Source: Hyphomicrobiales bacterium
Lineage (GTDB): Bacteria; Pseudomonadota; Alphaproteobacteria; Rhizobiales; Rhizobiaceae
Direction of reading: 5' to 3'
Assembly (NCBI GenBank): GCA_015654965.1
Contig: JAATGD010000208.1
Coordinates: forward strand, 1 to 11,965
DNA: 11,965 nt
The position numbers and the translations under genes were made by a program. The notes beneath the pieces were generated by a model. That model ran no database searches. It saw only the letters and a list, made by a program, of their open reading frames with translations, and was not told the DNA's origin. Position 1 is the first letter of the stretch. Each line of letters opens with the position of its first letter. Shown here in pieces: positions 1 through 5,735 of this stretch.

Positions 1-273
1 CAGGCCTATGAGCGCGGTGTGAAGCTGATCGGTGCGACGGCGCATTATGTGACGGCTGATCTTGATGAAGGTCCGATCATCGAGCAGGATGTAGCACGTG
101 TGACCCATGCGCAAAGTGCTGCCGATTATGTTTCCATCGGTCGCGATGTCGAGGCACAGGTGCTAGCCCGCGCCGTCCACGCGCATATTCATCACCGTTC
201 CTTCATGAACGGCAATCGCACCGTCGTCTTCCCGGCTTCTCCCGGATCGTTTGCATCCGAACGCATGGGATAG
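1..273 (+). CDS. purU: Formyltetrahydrofolate deformylase PurU, C-terminal part
   Basis: Only the last 90 codons are present; the frame is open from base 1, so the gene starts upstream of the window. The enzyme hydrolyses 10-formyltetrahydrofolate to formate and tetrahydrofolate in the cytoplasm, feeding formate to purine synthesis and balancing the one-carbon pool. The visible part is the end of the formyltransferase fold. The stretch GATAHYVTADLDEGPIIEQ contains the Asp-Glu-Gly-Pro-Ile-Ile segment that carries the catalytic Asp in this family (also in PurN). The motif SIGRDVEAQVLARAV and the ending HIHHRSFMNGNRTVVF are typical of PurU. The N-terminal ACT domain that separates PurU from PurN is outside the window, so the choice of PurU rests on the C-terminal motifs. 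It converges on the aldehyde dehydrogenase gene and shares a bidirectional terminator with it. Confidence 0.9.
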   Translation, partial: QAYERGVKLIGATAHYVTADLDEGPIIEQDVARVTHAQSAADYVSIGRDVEAQVLARAVHAHIHHRSFMNGNRTVVFPASPGSFASERMG

Positions 274-297
274 GAGGTTCCGGCTCTGACGGCCTGC

Positions 298-372
298 AAA
301 TCGCGTCTTTTTGCGCTTCCGGTGCTCACGTACTCAAGTACGCTGCGCGCCGGTTCTCAAAAGCCACGATTT
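298..372. repeat. 75-nt imperfect palindrome, probable dispersed intergenic element
   Basis: The centre is a perfect inverted repeat, CGTACT-CA-AGTACG (329-342). Complementarity continues outward with one bulge and a few mismatches (GGTGCTCA against TGCGCGCC, then CCGG against CCGG) and ends in outer arms AAATCG (298-303) and CGATTT (367-372). The whole can fold into one long hairpin. It sits in the spacer between convergent genes, the usual place for REP/BIME-like or rhizobial intergenic mosaic elements. The GCTCACGTACT...AGTACGCTGCG core resembles a motif seen repeatedly in intergenic DNA of related genomes; that is recollection, not a search. Only one copy is in this window. Confidence 0.6.
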
Positions 373-416
373 TCGGCACGCCATACCCACAATCTCGCTA
401 ATCGCCATTGTTGAAC

Positions 417-448
417 AATAAAAACCCCGCCAGAAGCGGGGTTTTGTT
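417..448. terminator. Bidirectional intrinsic terminator between purU and the aldehyde dehydrogenase gene
   Basis: A perfect 10-bp stem is formed by AAAACCCCGC (421-430) and GCGGGGTTTT (436-445) around the 5-nt loop CAGAA. Reading +, the stem ends in TTTTGTT; reading -, it ends in TTTTTATTGTT. It can therefore stop transcripts from purU (+, ending at 273) and from the convergent aldehyde dehydrogenase gene (-, ending at 463). Confidence 0.9.
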
Positions 449-462
449 GGAAGGCGTTACGA

Positions 463-1995
463 TCAATCAATGTCGAAGGAAACGCCCTGTGCCAGTGGCA
501 GCGCTTTGGAATAATTGATGGTGTTGGTGGTGCGGCGCATATAGCCCTTCCACGCATCCGAACCCGATTCACGGCCACCGCCGGTTTCCTTCTCTCCGCC
601 GAATGCGCCGCCGATTTCAGCACCCGACGTACCGATATTGACATTGGCGATGCCACAGTCAGACCCTTCCACCGAAAGAAAACGTTCGGCTTCTTGCAAA
701 TTGAGCGTGAAAATCGAAGACGACAGGCCCGCGCCGACCGCATTATGTTCAGCCAGAACAGTATCGAAATCGGAATATTTCATCACATAGAGAATTGGCG
801 CAAAGGTTTCTTCCAGCACCGGACCTTGCTGTTTCGGCATTTCGACAATGGCCGGGCGCACATAATAGGCGTTTTCAGAGCCTGTATCGATGCGCTCGCC
901 ACCCTGCACCTTGCCGCCATGGGCTGCCGCATCTTTCAGCGCTTTTTGCATATTGTTGAAAGCCACCTTGTCGATCAGCGGGCCAACAAGAGCGCTTGTT
1001 TCCAGGGGGGATCCGACCGAAACGCTGGCATAGGCTTTTTGCAGGCGCGGTACCAAGGCGTCATAGACGCTCTCATGCACGAACAGGCGGCGCAGCGTGG
1101 TGCAGCGTTGCCCGGCCGTTCCCATGGCCCCAAAGGCAATGGCGCGTAGCGCCATGTCGAGATCGGCGGATGGGCAGACGATACCGGCATTGTTGCCCCC
1201 GAGTTCAAGAATGGCGCGGGCAAAACGCTTGGCAAGGCGTGGCCCGACTTCGCGGCCCATGCGGGTGGAGCCGGTGGCGGAGACCACAGGGACTCTTGGG
1301 CTGTCGACCAGAACCTCACCGACTTCACGGTTTCCGAGCAGCAATTGCGACACGCCTTCCGGTGCATCGCCAAAGCGCTTCAAGGCGCGCTTGAAAATCG
1401 CATCGCAGGCAAGCGCGGTCAGAAGCGTTTTTTCAGACGGCTTCCACACCACCGCATTGCCGCAGACGATTGCCAGTGCCGCATTCCACGACCAGACGGC
1501 CACGGGGAAGTTGAAGGCCGAAATGACGCCCACCACACCGAGCGGGTGCCATGTTTCCATCATGCGATGGCCTGCGCGTTCGGTTGCGATGGTCAGGCCA
1601 TAGAGCTGGCGCGAAAGACCGACCGCGAAATCGCAGATATCGATCATTTCCTGCACTTCGCCCAAGCCTTCCGACGGGATTTTACCAGCTTCAATCGAGA
1701 CGAGGCGACCAAGATTATCCTTGGAAGCGCGCAGTTCCTCACCCAGCAGGTGGATCAGTTCTCCGCGCTTGGGGGCGGGAACACTGCGCCATTGCAGGAA
1801 TGCATCATGGGCGCTTTCGAGGATCTTTGTGGCATCATCCTTGCTATGGGTTTTGATCGAAGCGATCTGTTCGCCGGAAACCGGGCTGAAACCCGCAAGA
1901 TCGCCCGATGTGTAGGAAGATGCATCGACGCCAAGCCTGGACAGCAGTTCAGCTGTTTCTTTTTTCACGTCGATTTTTTTGTGAACACTATTCAT
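463..1995 (-). CDS. amaB: ALDH7 (antiquitin-type) aldehyde dehydrogenase, probable L-aminoadipate-semialdehyde / piperidine-6-carboxylate dehydrogenase
   Basis: This 510-aa protein has the full length of the NAD-dependent ALDH7 family. Members oxidise alpha-aminoadipate semialdehyde (in equilibrium with piperidine-6-carboxylate) to 2-aminoadipate in lysine and pipecolate breakdown. Visible residues are the oxyanion Asn162 in SAFNFPVAVWSWN, the NAD-binding Lys185 in WKPSE, the general base Glu264 in LELGGNN, and the catalytic Cys298 in GQRCTTLRRLF. The C-terminal stretch EIGGAFGGEKETGGGRESGSDAW, split here as EIGGAFGGEK plus ETGGGRESGSDAWKGYMRR, followed by TINYSKALPLAQG, is nearly diagnostic for antiquitin. 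The ATG at 1995 is supported by GGAAAG six bases upstream. The gene is divergent from a LysR-type regulator with a 123-bp gap, and its partner oxidase lies just beyond that regulator. It appears intact. ALDH7 membership is firm; the exact substrate is inferred. Confidence 0.88.
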   Translation of the reverse strand: MNSVHKKIDVKKETAELLSRLGVDASSYTSGDLAGFSPVSGEQIASIKTHSKDDATKILESAHDAFLQWRSVPAPKRGELIHLLGEELRASKDNLGRLVSIEAGKIPSEGLGEVQEMIDICDFAVGLSRQLYGLTIATERAGHRMMETWHPLGVVGVISAFNFPVAVWSWNAALAIVCGNAVVWKPSEKTLLTALACDAIFKRALKRFGDAPEGVSQLLLGNREVGEVLVDSPRVPVVSATGSTRMGREVGPRLAKRFARAILELGGNNAGIVCPSADLDMALRAIAFGAMGTAGQRCTTLRRLFVHESVYDALVPRLQKAYASVSVGSPLETSALVGPLIDKVAFNNMQKALKDAAAHGGKVQGGERIDTGSENAYYVRPAIVEMPKQQGPVLEETFAPILYVMKYSDFDTVLAEHNAVGAGLSSSIFTLNLQEAERFLSVEGSDCGIANVNIGTSGAEIGGAFGGEKETGGGRESGSDAWKGYMRRTTNTINYSKALPLAQGVSFDID

Positions 1996-2041
1996 TGCGT
2001 CTTTCCGGGATTGGATTGCTTTTGTGAAAACAGGACGAGTT

Positions 2042-2061
2042 TATGATGAAAACGTATCATA
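2042..2061. promoter_or_regulatory. Dyad in the divergent promoter region, candidate LysR-type operator
   Basis: TATGAT (2042-2047) and ATCATA (2056-2061) form a perfect 6-bp inverted repeat with an 8-bp spacer, AT-rich against the surrounding DNA. It lies 47 bp from the aldehyde dehydrogenase start and 57 bp before the regulator start, the usual place for a LysR-type regulator to act on its divergent target and itself. A T-N11-A pattern (T2044, A2056) occurs within it but is not centred on the dyad, so the assignment is tentative. Confidence 0.4.
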
Positions 2062-2118
2062 TCACTTGCTTTGCGGCTATGGTCGTTACGAACGCAACTA
2101 TGTTTATGCGAGAACGGA

Positions 2119-3051
2119 ATGAAGCTGAGCAGAAGACTGATCCCGGATATTTCCACGCTGCAAGCTTTTGAATGTGCCGCACGCCATGGCAGTTTTACGC
2201 AGGCCGCACAGGAATTGAACCTCACCCAGAGCGCCATCAGCCGTCAGATCAAGGACCTTGAAAACCAGCTGGGCGTGCTTTTGTTCGAGCGTATCCGCCA
2301 GCGAATCCTGCTCTCCGATGCCGGGCGGAATTTTCTGCCCGAAGTACGCCGTCTTTTGCATAAGACCGAGGATACCATGCTGCGCGCCATGGCGTCCGCA
2401 CAATCCTCCGCGTCTTTGAGCGTTGCCACGCTTCCGACATTCGGCATGCGCTGGCTGATGCCGCGAATCCCCGATTTCGTGACGATCCATCCCGATATTG
2501 CGCTCAATATTGCGTCACGTTCGGGCGTCTTTGACTTTGAGGAACAGCCTTTCGATCTTGCCATTCATTATGGCCAGCCGGTCTGGGCGCATGCCAGCTG
2601 CACCTATCTGTGCAGCGAGACGGTGGTGCCTGTGGCAAGTCCGGCTTTCCTCAAAAACCGTATTCTGGCGACACCGGAAGATCTGGAACAGCAGGCCCTG
2701 ATGCATCTGGCAACGCGCCCCAAAATGTGGGCGCAATGGTTTGAAAATTGCGGTCTGGAGGGCAAATCGGCCTATCGCGGCCATCGTTTCGATCAGTTTT
2801 CCATGGTGATCGGGGCAGCCCTTGCCGGTCTTGGCGTGGCGCTGTTACCACTCTATCTCATCGAGCAGGAGTTGCATTCCGGTGAACTGGTGCTGTTGTT
2901 CGACAAACCCATGCGGACCGAAAATGATTATTATCTGGTCGTTCCGGAAGGCAAAGGCGAAAATCCGCTGACGCAGCTTTTCTGCCAATGGATTGGCGGG
3001 CAGGTTGGCGACAGGGATTATTCGCAGCTCGTTCATTCCCAACAGGCATGA
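2119..3051 (+). CDS. LysR-type transcriptional regulator (GcvA-like)
   Basis: The 310-aa protein has the usual length and layout of the family. An N-terminal winged helix-turn-helix covers about residues 11-70 (STLQAFECAARHGSFTQAA, then LNLTQSAISRQIKDLE and LLFERIRQRILLSDAGR). A periplasmic-binding-protein-like effector domain follows from about residue 95 (ATLPTFGMRWLMPRIPDF, then FDLAIHYG and GLGVALLPLYLIEQEL), a pattern typical of the GcvA subgroup. The ATG at 2119 is chosen because the fold starts there; a TTG at 2071 would add 16 residues with no family resemblance. The ribosome site AGAACGGA is weak. It is transcribed away from the aldehyde dehydrogenase gene and towards the FAD oxidoreductase, so it probably controls one or both in response to a catabolic substrate. 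The effector cannot be read from the sequence. Confidence 0.88.
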   Translation: MKLSRRLIPDISTLQAFECAARHGSFTQAAQELNLTQSAISRQIKDLENQLGVLLFERIRQRILLSDAGRNFLPEVRRLLHKTEDTMLRAMASAQSSASLSVATLPTFGMRWLMPRIPDFVTIHPDIALNIASRSGVFDFEEQPFDLAIHYGQPVWAHASCTYLCSETVVPVASPAFLKNRILATPEDLEQQALMHLATRPKMWAQWFENCGLEGKSAYRGHRFDQFSMVIGAALAGLGVALLPLYLIEQELHSGELVLLFDKPMRTENDYYLVVPEGKGENPLTQLFCQWIGGQVGDRDYSQLVHSQQA

Positions 3052-3136
3052 TTTGTTGCGTAAATAACGCTGTTCTTGTGATGGGTGCGGCGTGAAATAG
3101 GCATGGCGGTAAATCCGCTTTCAGTTCTATTTTTAC

Positions 3137-3177
3137 GCATGTTTCCCAAAACCGATACCCAATTTTGGGAGACATGC
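3137..3177. repeat. 41-nt inverted repeat, probable dispersed intergenic element, possible terminator
   Basis: The left arm GCATGTTTCCCAAAA (3137-3151) pairs with TTTTGGGAGACATGC (3163-3177) at 14 of 15 positions, the exception being a G-T wobble, around an 11-nt centre. It fills the gap between the LysR-type regulator and the FAD oxidoreductase, both on +. The GCATG...CCAAAA / TTTTGG...CATGC layout resembles short palindromic mosaic elements of Brucella and rhizobia (from memory). The T-run after it is short (TTTAAG), so termination would be weak; it ends 18 bp before the next start codon. Confidence 0.65.
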
Positions 3178-3195
3178 TTTAAGAAGTGATTGCCC

Positions 3196-4479
3196 ATGCT
3201 AAACGATCCACGTTCTCACGGCCTTTGGGAAAAGACCGCGCCTTCTGCCCCCGCAACCGTCGCGCTCAGTGGTGAAATGAGAGCGGATGTGGTGATTGTG
3301 GGCGGTGGCTTCACGTGGCTTTCAACGGCGCTTCATCTGGCGGAAAAAGGCGTCAAGGTGGTTGTGCTGGAAGGCATCGAGATCGGCTATGGTGGTTCGG
3401 GTCGCAATGTCGGTCTGGTCAATGCGGGCATGTGGGTCATGCCCGACGATCTGCCGGGCGTTCTCGGCGCAAAATATGGCGATCGCCTGCTCGATGTGCT
3501 CGGCAATGCGCCCAAACTGGTTTTTGAGCTGATCGAAAAGCACAAGATCGCTTGTGAGGTCGAGAAGCAGGGGACGCTGCATTGTGCGGTGGGCGACAAA
3601 GGTTTCAAGGAACTGGAAGGCCGTTATGAACAATGGGCGCGGCGCGGTGCCAATGTAAAGCTGCTCGATGCGAAAGAAACCGAAGCCAAGGTCGGCAGCA
3701 AGGCCTATGCGGGGTCGCTGCTTGATTTGCGGGCGGGCACTATCCAGCCGCTCGCCTATGTGCGTGGGCTTGCGTACGCTGCCATTGCTGCGGGGGCAGA
3801 AATCTTCACGAACAGTCCAGTGATCGGTGCCGAAGAGATCAATGGCAAATGGGTGGTGAAAACAGCCAACGGCGCGGTCAAGGCTGATTGGGTCGTGGTT
3901 GCCACCAATGCCTATACCAATGCGCCATGGCATGAAGTGCGTGCCGAGCTGGTGCATCTGCCTTATTTCAACATGGCGACAAAGCCGCTTTCGGACAATC
4001 TGCGCAAGAGCATCCTGCCGGAGCGGCAGGGTGTATGGGATACCAAGGAGGTGCTTTCCTCCTTCCGCTTTGACCAACAGGGTCGGCTGGTCTTCGGCAG
4101 TGTCGGCGCGCTGCGCAATAGCGGTGCGGCAGTGCATAAGGCATGGGCGAAGAAGTCGTTGAAGCGGCTGTTTCCACAAATTGGCGAGGTGGCATTTGAG
4201 GCGGAATGGTATGGCAAGATCGGCATGACCGATGACAGTCTGCCGAAATTCCATCGTCTTGCGCGCAATGTGGTCGGTTTTTCCGGCTATAACGGGCGTG
4301 GCATTGCGCCGGGAACGGTCTTTGGCAAATGGCTTGCAGGTCTTGTTGCGGGCGAAATTGCAGAAGACGATCTGCCTTTGCCGGTCAGCGATCCGACGGT
4401 TCAGAATTTCCGGTGGCTTCGTGAAGCCTATTATGAAGCAGGCGCGCAGATTGCGCATGTTGCTGAAATCGTCATTTAG
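3196..4479 (+). CDS. FAD-dependent amine oxidoreductase of the DAO family (AmaA/PuuB-like), with altered FAD-binding motif
   Basis: The 427-aa protein has the length and layout of the D-amino-acid-oxidase-fold flavoenzymes that oxidise secondary or primary amines, such as L-pipecolate oxidase AmaA and gamma-glutamylputrescine oxidase PuuB. An N-terminal Rossmann segment DVVIVGGGFTWLSTALHLAE (residues 31-50) is followed by an acidic strand end VVVLEG and by SGRNVGLVNAGMW. C-terminal GFSGYNGRGIAPGTVFGKW closes the FAD site. The third Gly of GxGxxG is Trp41 (TGG, 3316-3318), which should hinder FAD binding; a single G-to-T change from GGG would produce it. The ATG at 3196 is preferred over a TTG at 3190; the ribosome site AAGAAG is poor. 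With the nearby ALDH7 gene, pipecolate or lysine-derived imine formation is the best guess. The reading frame is otherwise intact. Substrate and activity are uncertain. Confidence 0.82.
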   Translation: MLNDPRSHGLWEKTAPSAPATVALSGEMRADVVIVGGGFTWLSTALHLAEKGVKVVVLEGIEIGYGGSGRNVGLVNAGMWVMPDDLPGVLGAKYGDRLLDVLGNAPKLVFELIEKHKIACEVEKQGTLHCAVGDKGFKELEGRYEQWARRGANVKLLDAKETEAKVGSKAYAGSLLDLRAGTIQPLAYVRGLAYAAIAAGAEIFTNSPVIGAEEINGKWVVKTANGAVKADWVVVATNAYTNAPWHEVRAELVHLPYFNMATKPLSDNLRKSILPERQGVWDTKEVLSSFRFDQQGRLVFGSVGALRNSGAAVHKAWAKKSLKRLFPQIGEVAFEAEWYGKIGMTDDSLPKFHRLARNVVGFSGYNGRGIAPGTVFGKWLAGLVAGEIAEDDLPLPVSDPTVQNFRWLREAYYEAGAQIAHVAEIVI

Positions 4480-4536
4480 GATTTTGAGCCCGGGAGTTAA
4501 CTTGCTGTCATAAAACCGCAGTGCAATTGCTCTATT

Positions 4537-4584
4537 GCCATCCGCAAAACCCATGTCGGGAAATGCGGATGGCTTTTGTCTTTT
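4537..4584 (+). terminator. Intrinsic terminator after the FAD oxidoreductase gene
   Basis: GCCATCCGCA (4537-4546) pairs perfectly with TGCGGATGGC (4564-4573), with a small inner CCC/GGG stem in the loop, followed by the T-rich tail TTTTGTCTTTT. It lies 57 bp past the stop at 4479 and separates the oxidoreductase from the ABC transporter operon, which therefore needs its own promoter. Confidence 0.88.
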
Positions 4585-4602
4585 CGCCAGATAACAGGAT
4601 AT

Positions 4603-4631
4603 TTGACAGGTGCACCATGAACGGAAATGAT
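4603..4631 (+). promoter_or_regulatory. Candidate sigma70-type promoter for the ABC transporter operon
   Basis: A consensus -35 hexamer TTGACA (4603-4608) is followed after 17 bp by AATGAT (4626-4631), matching 4 of 6 bases of the -10 consensus. It lies just after the terminator and about 115 bp before the binding-protein start, so the leader would be about 105 nt. I saw no riboswitch-like fold in that leader. The call rests on sequence match and position only. Confidence 0.4.
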
Positions 4632-4745
4632 CGTGCTTATCGCCATGACATTATCTGCACATTGTCGCTTCGCATGCAGCAGGGACGCTCTGGCATAGCT
4701 GGTCACAGCGGCGAACATTATATGCAGGTCCGAGGAGACAATCCC

Positions 4746-5726
4746 ATGAACAAGATGCTGAAACGGGTGGCTGTCGCCCCAGCCCTTCTCGCGCTGTCCA
4801 TTGCCGTGGCGCAGGCCGATACGCTCACACTTTATACATCGCAGCCGGAGGCCGATGCGGCGAAGACTGTCGAGGCCTTTCGCAAGGCCAATCCCGAGAC
4901 GGATGTGCAGATTTTCCGCTCCGGCACCAGTGAGCTGCTGACAAAGCTTGCCACTGAATTTGCCGCAGGCGCGCCGCAGCCCGATGTGCTGCTGATTGCG
5001 GATGCGGTAACCATGGAAGGCCTGAAAAAAGACAAGCGCCTGCTGGCCTATCCCGAAGCCGGGGTCGAGGGTTTTGCAAAGGATGCTTATGACGCCGATA
5101 AGACCTATTTCGGCTCCAAGTTGATCACCACCGGTATTGCTTACAACACGGCTGCCGCACAGAAACCGGAACATTGGGCTGATCTCGCCAAAGCGGATTA
5201 TAAGGGGCAGGTGGTCATGCCAAGCCCGCTTTATTCGGGTGCCGCCGCCTATCTCCTGAGCGGCTTTGCGCTCGATAAGGCGCTTGGCTGGGACTATTTC
5301 AAGGCGCTCAAGGACAATGAACTGGCCAGCGTGAAGGGCAATGGGGCGGTGCTGAAAGCGGTTGCCAGCGGTGAAAAGCCTTATGGCATTCTCGTGGATT
5401 TCATGGCGCTCAATGCCAAGGCCAAAGGCTAGCCGGTGGAATTCGTGTTCCCGTCGGAAGGTGTGCCTGCGGTGACCGAGCCGGTCGCCATCATGGCGAG
5501 CGCCAAGAATGTCGAAGGCGCGAAGAGGTTTGTCGATTTTATCCTGTCCGATGATGGCCAGAAACTGGCGCTCAATCAGGGCTATCTGCCCGCCAAGGAT
5601 AGTGTCGGTCGTCCGGCCTGGTTGCCGGAGGGTATTAAGATCAGGATCATGAGTATTGACACGCAGAAAGTCCTGCAACAAACCGATGCCGACAAGAAGC
5701 AGTTCTCGGAACTATTCGGCGGATAA
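4746..5726 (+). pseudogene. ABC transporter periplasmic substrate-binding protein (AfuA/FutA-type), interrupted by an in-frame TAG
   Basis: The frame 4746-5726 would encode 326 residues but has a TAG at codon 229 (5430-5432); the protein family pattern continues unbroken in the same frame after it (PVEFVFPSEGVPAVTEPVAI, then GAKRFVDFILSDDGQKL and GYLPAK). The start is the ATG at 4746 with GAGGAGA upstream. It opens a signal peptide, MNKMLKRV, then a hydrophobic stretch ending AVAQA, with cleavage likely before DTLTLYTSQ. That mature start, the SGTSELLTKLATEFAAG segment and the C-terminal motifs fit the ferric-iron/AfuA-like class of binding proteins. The truncated product would lack most of the second lobe and hinge strands, so ligand binding is probably lost. 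Homologues usually have Ala or Ser before PVEF, so a TCG-to-TAG change is a likely origin. Readthrough cannot be excluded. The ligand is not determinable here. Confidence 0.85.
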
Positions 5727-5735
5727 AATGGCTTG

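Noticed and set aside
3058..3070. Small GCGT-aaata-ACGC hairpin just after the LysR-type gene as a terminator
   Set aside because: Only a 4-bp stem, and no T-run follows.
3322..4554. 410-codon open frame on the minus strand across the FAD oxidoreductase gene
   Set aside because: It lies opposite a gene with clear family motifs, shows no recognisable domain, and is rich in the His, Arg and Gln expected from antisense of GC-rich coding DNA.
4521..4745. In-frame N-terminal extension of the binding protein from an upstream start
   Set aside because: It would begin inside the terminator hairpin and cover the candidate promoter. The ATG at 4746 has a good ribosome site and opens a normal signal peptide.
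4632..4745. Riboswitch or other structured leader before the ABC transporter operon
   Set aside because: I found no conserved riboswitch motif and no stable stem pairs beyond chance by eye.
4497..5681. 394-codon open frame on the minus strand across the binding-protein pseudogene
   Set aside because: Antisense shadow without domain resemblance; the + strand frame has a signal peptide and family motifs throughout.
5436..5726. Separate 96-aa gene starting at a GTG after the TAG
   Set aside because: It is the same frame and family sequence as the upstream part, and no ribosome site of note precedes it; better read as the 3' half of a broken gene.
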